Origin: Spirochaetae bacterium HGW-Spirochaetae-3 | GTDB lineage: Bacteria; Spirochaetota; Spirochaetia; Treponematales; UBA12059 | DNA length: 64,000 nt | Assembly: GCA_002839315.1 (NCBI GenBank) | Contig: PGXV01000012.1 | Location: 1-64,000, forward strand | Reading direction: 5' to 3' | In this document: one piece after another, positions 51,410-60,244 of the stretch | Position numbering within the stretch: position 1 is the stretch's first letter | Layout of the letters: every line of letters starts with the position of its first letter | Position numbers and translations under genes: made by a program | Notes under the pieces: generated by a model | What the model was told of the DNA's origin: nothing | What the model saw: the letters and a program-made list of their open reading frames with translations, nothing else | The model's database searches: none

Positions 51410-52368
51410 TCCAGGTCCTCCTCTTCGGGTAAGGGCAGGGCGCGCTGTACCGATACGAGGGCAGTGCCGACGCCGAGCCCGATCAGCCCCGACGTAAGGA
51501 AGCCGGCGCCAAGCTTCGTAGACAGGAAGCGCAGGTATTCCGCGAGGTCGGGTAAAGACGCGCCGCCCGCGCCCGAGGGCAGGCGCGTGAACGTTCCCGG
51601 GAAGAGGCGGGGACCGAGGCCGATGGCCAGCACGATGGCGCTGGGTACGAGGACGCGCGCGCCGAGCCTTCCGAGTCGCTTGCGCCAGTCGGAATCCGAA
51701 ACCATGACGCTCGCGAAGCAGAGCCCCGCGCCGGTGACGAGTAGCCATACGCTCGCGGACGCCAGGTTCGCGCCCATGGCGCCCATCTTCGCGGGCGCCT
51801 CGAAGCGGGATCCGGGTTCGCCGACTATCCACTCGTCTGGTTGCTCGTTAGCCGCCTCGATGACGATGGCGGCCGCCGCGACGCGGCCGGAGGCGTCGGC
51901 GGGTAGGGTTATCGCTACCGATCCGTCCCTGTCCGCGGGCTGCGTCGACCGGGCCTTCTGTACGTAGACGTCGGCGAAGACGGGAGCGCCCGCCTTGACA
52001 GCCCCCTTGAGCGGCCTCGCGTCGACGGCGAAGAATGCTTCATGGCGCTCCGCGGCGGCGAAGCCGGCGTCGATGGCGGAGGTGACGGTAGAAACGAGCA
52101 CGCTCGACGGGACCGACGCCTGGAACGCGGCGGTCGCCGCCTTGCCGTCGAGCGTCGCGTCGCCGAGCTCCATGGTCTCGGGCGCCAGCTCCACGAGGTC
52201 CGGCGACCGGAGAAGGGTGGAGAATCGGCTGTCCATGATCAGCGATTTGACGGCCGCGGGCTCGCTCGCGAACGGCCTGACCGAGGCGAGCGCCAGTCCC
52301 CCGAGCGTCAGGGGGAACGCCATGAACAGATACAGCGCGAAACCCAATAGTCTACGGAAACCTTTCAT
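51406..52368 (-). CDS. membrane protein of unknown function
   Basis: A 320-residue protein with an N-terminal helix (about 8-30), an extracytoplasmic Ala-rich domain (about 35-195), and three more helices (about 203-222, 238-254 and 283-306). No family recognised. It overlaps the peptide-binding protein gene at its start (ATGA) and the kinase-like gene at its end (TTGA), so all three are translated together. Confidence 0.68.
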   Translation of the reverse strand: MKGFRRLLGFALYLFMAFPLTLGGLALASVRPFASEPAAVKSLIMDSRFSTLLRSPDLVELAPETMELGDATLDGKAATAAFQASVPSSVLVSTVTSAIDAGFAAAERHEAFFAVDARPLKGAVKAGAPVFADVYVQKARSTQPADRDGSVAITLPADASGRVAAAAIVIEAANEQPDEWIVGEPGSRFEAPAKMGAMGANLASASVWLLVTGAGLCFASVMVSDSDWRKRLGRLGARVLVPSAIVLAIGLGPRLFPGTFTRLPSGAGGASLPDLAEYLRFLSTKLGAGFLTSGLIGLGVGTALVSVQRALPLPEEEDLD

Positions 52369-53963
52369 GGCGTTACTCCTTCGGCTACGGCGACGTACGG
52401 CCTGGCTTTAGGCGAACCGAAGCCCAGGGCCTTGAAGGGATGCATATCCAGCGGGTTATTGTACCAGCCGGTTATGGATTCCGTATCGATGACGTTAAAT
52501 GATATGGAATGGTACAGGGGCAATAGGGGCGCGTCGGCCAGGAGCTTGGCCTCGGCCTGAGCCAGCGTCGCGAGGCGGGCCGAGCCGTCCTCGTTCATGG
52601 AACGGGCAATGAGGGAGTCGTACTCGCGGCTCCGATAGCCGCTCTCGTTGAGGCCGGAATCGCCGGTCCACATCAGGAGGAAGGCCGCCGGGTCGGCGAA
52701 GTCGCCTATCCAGCTGGTGAACGACATGGTATAGCCTTCCTGCCGGATGTCGCGTATAGCCGTTCCGTCAGGCGCCGAGACGCGCTCCACCGAGAGGCCG
52801 ACGCGCTTCCAGGCTTCCTCCATGACCGCTAAGTTGGCGTCGTGCGTATCGGATTCGTAGGTAACGAAACGCATGGTCGGAAGGCCCTTGCCCTCAGGAT
52901 AGCCGGCCTTCTCGAGTAGCCTGAGCGCTTCTTCCTCGTCCCGCTCGCTAATGCCCTTAGGGGACTCGTAACCCGCGAACGGCAGCACGAGGACGCTCGT
53001 CGGCGCGTAGTAGCTGTCCTCGGTCCGTATCTTTTCCCAAGGCACGAGCAGTGCGAGCGCCCGCCTGACCCTCGCGTCGTTCCATGGCCGCTTCGACGCG
53101 TTCCAGAAGTAGTAACCGGTCGCGAACATCGGCGCGAACTGTATGGAATCCGGGTCCAGGAGCGAGTCGACGTCGGCCGTATCGGTCAGCCAGTCTATGT
53201 CGCCGTCGTTGAAGAGGCTCGTCGCCTTCTCGTTCTCCTCGATGAAGAGCACCCGAATTGCCGGCACCGCGACGCTGGACGCGTCCCAATAGGCGGCGTT
53301 CTTCGTCATCACCATCGACGATTCGTCCATCGAAGATAGTGTGTACGGGCCGTTGCCTATTACGGAAGACGGCTTCCACGAGCGCACCCCTCGGAGCGAG
53401 CGATGTACCGGCACGAACGCGCTATGGCAGAGTAGCCGGGTGAAGTACGCGGCCGGGGTGACGAGCTCTACGACCAGTGTCTGTTTATCCTCGGCGCGGA
53501 TACCGACGGATCCCGGCGACCGGTTCTTGCCCGTCCTGTACGCCTTGGCGCCCTTGACGATATCGAAGAAGACCGCGTACTCGGCCTTGGTCTCGGGCTT
53601 GAGCAGGTATAGCCAGGATTCGACGAAGTCCTCGGCCGTCACGCTGGTACCGTCCGACCATTTGGCGTCCGGCCTCAATCGGAATGTCCACGTCTTGCCG
53701 TCCGCCGATTTCTCGAAGGATTCAGCCTGAGCGCGTACCGGATCGAGACTCTGCGGATCGTAGCTGAACAAGCCTTCATAGAGCGCCGTAAATATCTGCA
53801 TCTCATGCGCGTAAATAGACTTATATGGATTGAGCTCTACTTCGTAACGGCCCATCCCGACGACGAGTTCTCTCGTCGCTCCGGCAGTTCCCGACCCTTG
53901 GGCCACGCAGGGGCCGATCGCGGCCGTCAATACCATCGCGAGAATGGCTGGAGAATGTTTCAT
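52365..53963 (-). CDS. ABC transporter substrate-binding protein, peptide type (OppA family)
   Basis: A 532-residue SBP_bac_5 protein with a signal peptide (about 1-22). Family landmarks: YEGLFSYDP, WTFRLRPDAKWSDGTSVTAEDFVESW and SWIGDFADPAAFLLMWTGDSGLN. It binds oligopeptides or similar ligands in the periplasm. No permease or ATPase gene is nearby, so it either uses a transporter elsewhere or serves as a sensor. GGAG precedes the ATG. Confidence 0.87.
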   Translation of the reverse strand: MKHSPAILAMVLTAAIGPCVAQGSGTAGATRELVVGMGRYEVELNPYKSIYAHEMQIFTALYEGLFSYDPQSLDPVRAQAESFEKSADGKTWTFRLRPDAKWSDGTSVTAEDFVESWLYLLKPETKAEYAVFFDIVKGAKAYRTGKNRSPGSVGIRAEDKQTLVVELVTPAAYFTRLLCHSAFVPVHRSLRGVRSWKPSSVIGNGPYTLSSMDESSMVMTKNAAYWDASSVAVPAIRVLFIEENEKATSLFNDGDIDWLTDTADVDSLLDPDSIQFAPMFATGYYFWNASKRPWNDARVRRALALLVPWEKIRTEDSYYAPTSVLVLPFAGYESPKGISERDEEEALRLLEKAGYPEGKGLPTMRFVTYESDTHDANLAVMEEAWKRVGLSVERVSAPDGTAIRDIRQEGYTMSFTSWIGDFADPAAFLLMWTGDSGLNESGYRSREYDSLIARSMNEDGSARLATLAQAEAKLLADAPLLPLYHSISFNVIDTESITGWYNNPLDMHPFKALGFGSPKARPYVAVAEGVTP

Positions 53964-53994
53964 CGTCGCTCCTCGGTGTTCGCGTGAAAAGGCC

Positions 53995-55413
53995 TCAGGC
54001 TTCCCGGATGCCCAGACGTTTCATCTGCTCGAGCTCATCTTTTTGCGCGATATATTCGTGTCGCTTCTGGTTAGCCTTTATTATTGCGTTCTTGAGCGCG
54101 CCTAACTCGATCTTGACGCTGCGGACGCGTCCCTTGAACTCGGGATCGACTACCACGCCCTGGAAGAACTCGTCGAGCGCCGACAGCTTCCTATGGTACG
54201 ACTGGAGCTCCTCGATACTCTTGGACAGGAATTTATAGATTATATCTTCCGACGAACCTTCCATGCGCTTGAACGACGAGCTCGTCTTGGAGACCATCGA
54301 GACGAGGCTCTGCGCGCGACGCGTCGCCTCGGCGCAGAAGTCGGTGAAGTCTATCGACTCGTTCTTGCGCTCGCTCGATACCGGATCGAGGTATTCCACC
54401 TCGTGGACGACGTGCTCGCCCTTCTTGCCGAACATCTCGCGTAGCGCCCGCTTGACCTTGGTCATGAACGAGCGGTCCATCGAATCGAGCAGGGCCTGGT
54501 TCTCCTCGAGCTTCCTGACCGCGTCCTCCAGCTGGAATCCCACGCCGATGATGACCCGGGATCCGTCGAGCAGGATCGACTTGAAGTTGCGCTCGGCGGA
54601 TTTCGATCCGCCTTTCTCGTCCGCTATCTTCATGCGGTTGATGATATCGTCGCGTAGCGAGTCCCCTTCGGAGCCGTAGTCTTCCTTGAGCGCCTCGGCG
54701 ACGAGTTCCGCGTAGAACGGCTTGTCCCCGGCGACCTCGGCGAATTTCTGCCTGATCTTGCGAACGGCGTCGTCCTGATGGGTAACGACATAGTCGTGAT
54801 CGAGCGTCATGCCGTTGAGTACGAGCCGTCTCAGTTCCAGCTTATAGCGTTCCTTATGGATGAGCGTCAGGTCTTTGAGCGTCTGGAAGATCTTTCGGCT
54901 GGTCTTCTCGAGCTGAAGCAATCCTTCGCTTATTATCCCGGTGGACAGCGGGTCGGTACCCTTCCTGACGAGGCCGACGATCTCGGCGAAGTAGCGCGTA
55001 TTGATATGCTGGCTATTCTCGGTGAATTGGGTGAAGGCGAAGTACTTCGTCAGGGCCGCTAGACGCTTGATACGTCCCATCGTCAAGAAATCGACGCTGA
55101 ACTGGTAATAGTTGTTGAGGAAGTCGAGGTACGACTCGAATTGGGACAACCTGATACACATCTGGTCGATCTTCTCGCTCTCGGCGAAAGGACCCTCGGG
55201 CGGCGTCGTGACCTCCGATATCTTGAGCTCGTATTTATAGGGATCCTCACTTATGAGGCCCTTCTTGAGCAGGACGTTATATATGGCCTGAAAGGCCGAT
55301 TGATAGAGCTTGAAGTCGTCCTTGAGCTGCTTGAGCTCGATCTGATCCATTCGATCGATCTTCGCGAGCAATGCCTGTTCAAGTCGATCCGAATACGCGG
55401 CGCTTTCTTCCAT
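53995..55413 (-). CDS. DUF5312-type spirochaete protein
   Basis: A 472-residue, mostly helical, charged protein without membrane segments. It resembles the DUF5312 family found in spirochaetes; function unknown. The ATG at 55413 is 10 nt from a promoter -10 box with no ribosome site, so the leader would be only a few nucleotides. It starts the run of genes leading to the peptide-binding protein (31-nt gap). The flanking + strand lipoprotein gene is divergent. Confidence 0.75.
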   Translation of the reverse strand: MEESAAYSDRLEQALLAKIDRMDQIELKQLKDDFKLYQSAFQAIYNVLLKKGLISEDPYKYELKISEVTTPPEGPFAESEKIDQMCIRLSQFESYLDFLNNYYQFSVDFLTMGRIKRLAALTKYFAFTQFTENSQHINTRYFAEIVGLVRKGTDPLSTGIISEGLLQLEKTSRKIFQTLKDLTLIHKERYKLELRRLVLNGMTLDHDYVVTHQDDAVRKIRQKFAEVAGDKPFYAELVAEALKEDYGSEGDSLRDDIINRMKIADEKGGSKSAERNFKSILLDGSRVIIGVGFQLEDAVRKLEENQALLDSMDRSFMTKVKRALREMFGKKGEHVVHEVEYLDPVSSERKNESIDFTDFCAEATRRAQSLVSMVSKTSSSFKRMEGSSEDIIYKFLSKSIEELQSYHRKLSALDEFFQGVVVDPEFKGRVRSVKIELGALKNAIIKANQKRHEYIAQKDELEQMKRLGIREA

Positions 55414-55423
55414 ACTGTCGCCT

Positions 55424-55452
55424 AGTATGGAATAAAACCGCACCGGAGGCAA
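55424..55452 (-). promoter_or_regulatory. DUF5312 gene promoter
   Basis: Minus strand TTGCCT, 17 bp, CATACT, 10 nt before the ATG. Confidence 0.5.
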
Positions 55453-55515
55453 GCGCAATCGCGCGAGAGCCTGTTCGCGAGCATGCGCCGATGCCCGCTC
55501 CGGCGTAGGAGTGTC

Positions 55516-56322
55516 ATGAAGCCGTACGTAGTACCCGGAACACTGCTCTGCGCTGCGCTCTGCTGCTCATGCTCGCCGTCGCTTGGCGATATGGCCGTCC
55601 GGGTGGATCTCCCGGCCTTCCCCGCGGCATGGTCGGGAGCCGAAGCCTGGGAGCTGTCGTGGGTCTCGGCCGCGGGATCGGGCGGGCCGTTCCGGGTTAT
55701 GCCGGGAACGGCTGCGGAACTCGATCTGCCGCGCGGCTACGAAGCCGCGGTACTATGCCGGGCCGTATTCGACGGCGGGCTTAGCCTGCCGTACGGGGCG
55801 CCATGGCCTCAATGGTTAACGGAGGACGGCGTATTGCGCCCGAGCGCGGCAGGCGGGTTCGCCGCGAGTTTCGCCGCCACGTTCTACGCGGCGGGATGCG
55901 GCGCGTGCGGCTTCGATCTACGGAGGCTCGCGGTGGAGGCGGAAGCACGATTATCAGACCCTTGGGACGTCGTTCCGATAGTGCTGGGCCTTATAGCGTC
56001 CGAAGGAAGCTTCCGCGTTGATTACTTGAGGGCGCCGGAGCTGTTTCCAGTCGAAATACTCGGATTACCGTCGGCTTTGTACCCCGACAGCCCCTGGAAC
56101 GAGCCGGTCGTTCCCGACGCTCTGGGCGCGGCGGTCGTCGCGGTGGCGCGCGGTCGCGTCCGGCGATGGATCGGGGGCGGTTACGAGTTGCGGGTAGGCG
56201 TCTCACCGTCCGGAGTGGCGGCATGGACGCTATCTAGCGCCGAGTCAGCCCGAAGCGGTATCGTTATCGAGAAGATGCTACCGAAACCCTCCCTGCTCTC
56301 CGCCGAGGCGTCGCCGCCGTGA
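55516..56322 (+). CDS. hypothetical lipoprotein
   Basis: A 268-residue protein with a lipoprotein signal ending around CCSC (Cys about 19). The rest is soluble, rich in Ala, Pro and Trp, with a CGACGFD motif midway. No family recognised. A TAGGAG site 4 nt before the ATG at 55516 supports this start. Its last 142 nt overlap phoR on the opposite strand. Confidence 0.7.
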   Translation: MKPYVVPGTLLCAALCCSCSPSLGDMAVRVDLPAFPAAWSGAEAWELSWVSAAGSGGPFRVMPGTAAELDLPRGYEAAVLCRAVFDGGLSLPYGAPWPQWLTEDGVLRPSAAGGFAASFAATFYAAGCGACGFDLRRLAVEAEARLSDPWDVVPIVLGLIASEGSFRVDYLRAPELFPVEILGLPSALYPDSPWNEPVVPDALGAAVVAVARGRVRRWIGGGYELRVGVSPSGVAAWTLSSAESARSGIVIEKMLPKPSLLSAEASPP

Positions 56323-58049
56323 GCTAGCGCTATATGCCGCACGATGGCCAATCCGAGACCCGTACCTCCCAATTCACGGCTTCTCGCCCGGTCGACGCGG
56401 TAGAAGCGCTCGAAAAGGCGACTCAAGTCCTTAGCCGGGATGCCGGGCCCCTCGTCGGCGACGGAAAACATCGCCGACTCTATTCCGTTTTCTGTAATTT
56501 TCGATGCTTCTAGCCGTATCGAGCCGCCGGACGGGCCGTACTTGACGGCGTTATCCAGCAGATTGACGAGGGCTTGCTCGAGGAGGCCTTCATTGGCATC
56601 GACGACGAGGCCGGGTTCCGAGCCTACGCGGATAGCGACGCCTTTCTCTTCCGGCCGGTCTCCGAGGGATTCGATCGCGCGGGCCAGCACGAATCCAGCG
56701 TCGACCGGCGCCGTCTCGAGCCTGCCGCGTTCCGGGTTCTCCAGCTGAGCCAGGGTCAGGAGATCGTCGACTATCGACGCCATCCTGTCGGCGTGCCGCT
56801 TGACGATGCCGAGGAATCGGCGCGCCTCCGCGGGATCGTCTACCTCCTCGAGCGTCTCCGCGAAACCCTTGATCAGCGTGATCGGCGTACGCAGCTCGTG
56901 CGACACATTGGCTACGAAGTCCTTGCGGACCCGCTCCAGGCGCTTGAGTCTCGTAATGTCGTTGAGCACGATGACAGCGCCCGATCGTCCGCCTTCGAGG
57001 GGTAGCGACGACGCGCTCGTCAGCAGGTAACGCGTTTCCTCGCCGTACAGCGCTATCTCGGCCTCCTCGCGCGCGCCACCGGCGGCGCAGCGCCTGGCCA
57101 TCCCCTCGAGGTCGATGCTGCCCGCGGCCTGCAGCACGCTACGCCCCTCGAGGCCTCTCCGATCGCCGGGGCGGGCGAGCAACGCTCGCGCCTTCGGGTT
57201 GGCGAGCCTGATGACGAGGTCGGCGTCGGTGGACAGTACCGCCTCGCCCATGCCGTCGAGTATCGCGCCCAGTTCGCCCTTCTGACGTTCCATGGCGACG
57301 ATGCGGCCAGCCAGTTCGGCGGCCATAGCGTTCATCGTGTCGGCGAGCGGCCCGAGCTCCGGGTCTTCGAAGCGCCTGACGCGACGTTCCAGCCTGCCGG
57401 CCGACCACTCGGCCGCGGCGGCCGTCAACGCGCGCATCGGCTCGGCTATGCCCGCGCCTATCCGCGCGCTCAGCGTCGCCATCGCGGCTATCGTAGCGGC
57501 GGCTATGAGCGCCGACGCGACTATGAACGGGACGAGGCCGGCCCGGAGCTCGGGCGCGCTCATAGCCACGCGCACGACGCCCGAGACTACCCCGTCCGCT
57601 CGGACGGGCGCGGCGGCATAGGCCATAACGAGCCCGAGGGTAGGGGATCTCCGAAGGCTCGTCGCTATCTCGCCGCGGAGCGCCGCTACGATCTCGGGAC
57701 GCCCCGCGTGGTTGTCCATCGCGCCGTAGTCCGAGCCTGAATCGCCTAGTACCCTTCCGTCGATCGCGATGACGCTGATGCGCAGCCTCGTGCCGGCCGC
57801 CATACGGCGGCAGAACGCGTCGGTCGCGTCCAAGGGATCCCCGAGTGCGGGATCCCCCGGTACGGGATCCCCCGGTATGGGGGCTACGTTGGCGAAGGCG
57901 GCGGCGGCCTGGCCGAGCGCGGCCAGCGTCGAATCGGTTTGCAGTCGCCTCATCGCCAGGGCCGAGCCTAGCGCCATGGCCGCTATCGCCGCGGCCGACA
58001 CGGATACGAGAATCCCGAAGATCCTGAAGCCGAACGTGCGCCTATGCAT
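56181..58049 (-). CDS. phoR: phosphate-regulon-type sensor histidine kinase
   Basis: A 622-residue membrane histidine kinase. Two helices (about 8-28 and 170-195) flank an extracytoplasmic sensor domain; then HAMP, PAS (about 255-350), HisKA with the phospho-His near 380 (FVANVSHELRTP) and an ATPase with DEGPGIPAKDLSRLFERF and GTGLGLAIV. It is longer than E. coli PhoR, resembling Gram-positive PhoR/WalK layouts. It starts at the phoB stop (TGATG-type overlap) and is last in the pst-pho operon. The last ~25 residues extend past the usual end and overlap the convergent lipoprotein gene. Confidence 0.9.
   Translation of the reverse strand: MHRRTFGFRIFGILVSVSAAAIAAMALGSALAMRRLQTDSTLAALGQAAAAFANVAPIPGDPVPGDPALGDPLDATDAFCRRMAAGTRLRISVIAIDGRVLGDSGSDYGAMDNHAGRPEIVAALRGEIATSLRRSPTLGLVMAYAAAPVRADGVVSGVVRVAMSAPELRAGLVPFIVASALIAAATIAAMATLSARIGAGIAEPMRALTAAAAEWSAGRLERRVRRFEDPELGPLADTMNAMAAELAGRIVAMERQKGELGAILDGMGEAVLSTDADLVIRLANPKARALLARPGDRRGLEGRSVLQAAGSIDLEGMARRCAAGGAREEAEIALYGEETRYLLTSASSLPLEGGRSGAVIVLNDITRLKRLERVRKDFVANVSHELRTPITLIKGFAETLEEVDDPAEARRFLGIVKRHADRMASIVDDLLTLAQLENPERGRLETAPVDAGFVLARAIESLGDRPEEKGVAIRVGSEPGLVVDANEGLLEQALVNLLDNAVKYGPSGGSIRLEASKITENGIESAMFSVADEGPGIPAKDLSRLFERFYRVDRARSRELGGTGLGLAIVRHIALAHGGDASAESREGFGSIFSITIPLRADSALDSVHAATPDGETPTRNS
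57834..57878. repeat. three tandem 15-bp repeats inside phoR
   Basis: Units begin GGGATCCCC at 57834, 57849 and 57864 and are nearly identical. They are in frame and encode PGDP-type pentapeptides in the sensor domain, so copy-number change would not disrupt the reading frame. Confidence 0.75.
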
Positions 58050-58747
58050 TACTCGTCCTTGAAGCGATAGCCGACGCCTCGGACGGTCTGGACGAGGTCG
58101 GCCGCGGCTCCGAGCTTCTTCCGTATCGATAGCACCTGCACGTCTACGGAGCGGTCCGTTACCGGATAATCGTGGCCGCGGACCTGATCGAGTATCTGGG
58201 ATCGCGTGAATACGCGGCCGGGGGCCCGCGCCAGCCGCTCCAGTATGGCGAACTCCGTCGCGGACAAGTCTAGCGGCTCTCCCGAGACGCGAGCCTCGTG
58301 GCGGTCGGGGTCGAGGAATAAGCCGCCGAGCTCGATCGCCCCCGGCCTATCGTCGCGCGCCGCGGTCGCGTCCACCGACCTGCGAAGCGAGGTGCGGACC
58401 CTGGCTACGAGCACCCGCGGGCTGAAGGGTTTTGTCACGTAATCGTCCGCGCCGAGCTCGAGCCCGGAGACGACGTCGACCTCCTCGCCCCTGGCGCTGA
58501 CCATCAGCACGGGGATGCCTCGTAGCGCCTTGTCGGCCTTGGCCCTCCGTAGCAGCTCCAGCCCGTCCATGCCCGGTAGCATCACGTCGAGGAGCACGAG
58601 ATCCGGCTTGCGCTCCGCCATCGCCTTGAGGCCGTCTTCCCCGTTCGGCGCCTGGGTCGTCTCGTAGCCTTCCTTGCCGAGCGTGTACGCGATCAGCTCC
58701 CTGATGTCCGGATCGTCTTCCACGACGAGGATCATCGCCTTGGCCAT
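58049..58747 (-). CDS. phoB: PhoB-like response regulator (OmpR family)
   Basis: A 232-residue regulator with a receiver domain (phosphorylated Asp54 in LLDVMLPGMDG, acidic pair Asp11-Asp12 and Lys107 in TKPFSP) and a winged-helix DNA-binding domain ending in VQTVRGVGYRFKDE. Pst genes upstream and phoR downstream indicate the phosphate-starvation regulator. GGAG precedes the ATG. Confidence 0.93.
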   Translation of the reverse strand: MAKAMILVVEDDPDIRELIAYTLGKEGYETTQAPNGEDGLKAMAERKPDLVLLDVMLPGMDGLELLRRAKADKALRGIPVLMVSARGEEVDVVSGLELGADDYVTKPFSPRVLVARVRTSLRRSVDATAARDDRPGAIELGGLFLDPDRHEARVSGEPLDLSATEFAILERLARAPGRVFTRSQILDQVRGHDYPVTDRSVDVQVLSIRKKLGAAADLVQTVRGVGYRFKDE

Positions 58748-58757
58748 ATTCGCGCTC

Positions 58758-59414
58758 CTATTCGTTCAATTCGGTATGGGCCCCGGTCAGCATGAATACT
58801 ACGGCCTCGCAGAGATTGGTGACGTGATCCCCGAGGCGCTCGAGGAAGCTCGACGTCGCGATAAGCCTCGTAGCCTGCTGTGCCTTATCCGGATGCTCGG
58901 TCAGGTAGGCCAGCACCTCCTGCACGAAGGCCTTGTGCTCGGCGTCCACCTGGTCGTCGCGCGCGGCGGCGTCGCGGGCCATCGCCTCGTTCTGCTCGAG
59001 GTAGGCCGCTACCGCGTCGTGCACCATGGACACGTCTATCGCCGCCATGCGCTCCAGCCTATCCAAGGGCCTCGGGTACGGATCGTTCGACAAGCGCTTG
59101 GCGGCCTTGGCCAGGTGCACGGCGTGGTCGCCTATGCGCTCGAGGTTGTCGGTTATCTTGAATATCGTGACGAGCTCCCGCAAGTCCTTGGCGACCGGCT
59201 GCTGCGTCGCGATGAGCATCGCGGCCTGGTCCTCTATCTTCATCTGCATCGCGTTGACCAGCTCGTCGCCGGCCTTTACCTCGTTGGCAAGCGCTACGTC
59301 GCCGGTCTTGAAGGCGAGCAGCGCTTTCTGGAGGTCCTCCTCCACGCGGCTACCCATCGCGAGAATGTCGTGGTGGAGCCGTCCAAGCTCCTCGTTGAAT
59401 TGAATGCGCATCAT
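58758..59414 (-). CDS. phoU: PhoU phosphate-uptake regulator
   Basis: A 218-residue helical protein made of two PhoU repeats (ALLAFKTGDVALANEV...; KITDNLERIGDHAVHLAKAA and SFLERLGDHVTNLCEAVVFM, with metal-binding E-x-x-x-D patterns). It restrains the Pst transporter and PhoR signalling when phosphate is plentiful. It lies between pstB and phoB. Confidence 0.94.
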   Translation of the reverse strand: MMRIQFNEELGRLHHDILAMGSRVEEDLQKALLAFKTGDVALANEVKAGDELVNAMQMKIEDQAAMLIATQQPVAKDLRELVTIFKITDNLERIGDHAVHLAKAAKRLSNDPYPRPLDRLERMAAIDVSMVHDAVAAYLEQNEAMARDAAARDDQVDAEHKAFVQEVLAYLTEHPDKAQQATRLIATSSFLERLGDHVTNLCEAVVFMLTGAHTELNE

Positions 59415-59428
59415 AGAAGCCTCCGTTA

Positions 59429-60244
59429 TCAGCCGAAGCGGCCCGAGATGTAGTTCTCGGTGCGAGGGTCCTTGGGATTGAAGAAGAGCGTCTTGGTGTC
59501 GGAGTACTCCACGAGCTCCCCGAGGAGCATGAAGCCCGTCTTGTCCGAGACTCGGCCGGCCTGCTGCATGTTATGCGTCACTATAATTATAGTATAGCGT
59601 TTCTTGAGATCGTCGAGCAGCGATTCTATCTTGGCCGTCGATAGAGGGTCCAGCGCGCTCGTGGGCTCGTCCATCAGGAGTATCTCCGGCTTGAGCGCTA
59701 CCGCGCGCGCGATGCACAGCCGCTGCTGCTGCCCGCCCGAGAGCGCGTAGGCGCTCTCCTTGAGCTTGTCCTTGACCTCGTCCCAAAGCGCGACCTGCTT
59801 GAGGCTGTTCTCGACGAGCTCGTCGAAGTCGCCCTTGTAGCCGTTTATCCTGGCGCCCCAGGCGATATTCTCGTAGATGCTCTTGGAGAAGGGGTTCGGT
59901 TTCTGGAATACCATGCCTATCCAGCGCCTCACCTTCACCGCGTCGACGTCACGCTCGTAGACGTTGACGCCGTGGAACCGGACCTCGCCTTCCGTGCGGA
60001 CACCGCTTATCAGCTCGTTCATCCGGTTGAAGGCGCGGAGGGCGGTACTCTTGCCGCAGCCCGACGGGCCGATGAGGGCCGTCACCTTCTTGCGCTCGAA
60101 TCCTATCGATACGCGCTTGACAGCCTCGAACCCGCCGTAGAATACGCTCAGGTCCTTCGCCTCGAGCGCATGTTCGGATTCGCCCGGTCCTATGACCGCG
60201 TCGAGCCGGTCTGACCCGGCGGCGTTCTTCTGGAATAGTCTCAT
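59429..60244 (-). CDS. pstB: phosphate ABC transporter ATPase PstB
   Basis: A 271-residue ATPase: Walker A GPSGCGKS (59-66), signature LSGGQQQRL (about 163-171) and Walker [14 protein letters not shown]. Powers phosphate import. The start at 60244 shares a base with the pstA stop; the longer open frame lies in pstA. Confidence 0.95.
   Translation of the reverse strand: MRLFQKNAAGSDRLDAVIGPGESEHALEAKDLSVFYGGFEAVKRVSIGFERKKVTALIGPSGCGKSTALRAFNRMNELISGVRTEGEVRFHGVNVYERDVDAVKVRRWIGMVFQKPNPFSKSIYENIAWGARINGYKGDFDELVENSLKQVALWDEVKDKLKESAYALSGGQQQRLCIARAVALKPEILLMDEPTSALDPLSTAKIESLLDDLKKRYTIIIVTHNMQQAGRVSDKTGFMLLGELVEYSDTKTLFFNPKDPRTENYISGRFG

Noticed and set aside
57834-57890. CRISPR-like repeat array
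   Set aside because: The units are 15 bp, directly adjacent without spacers and in frame inside phoR.
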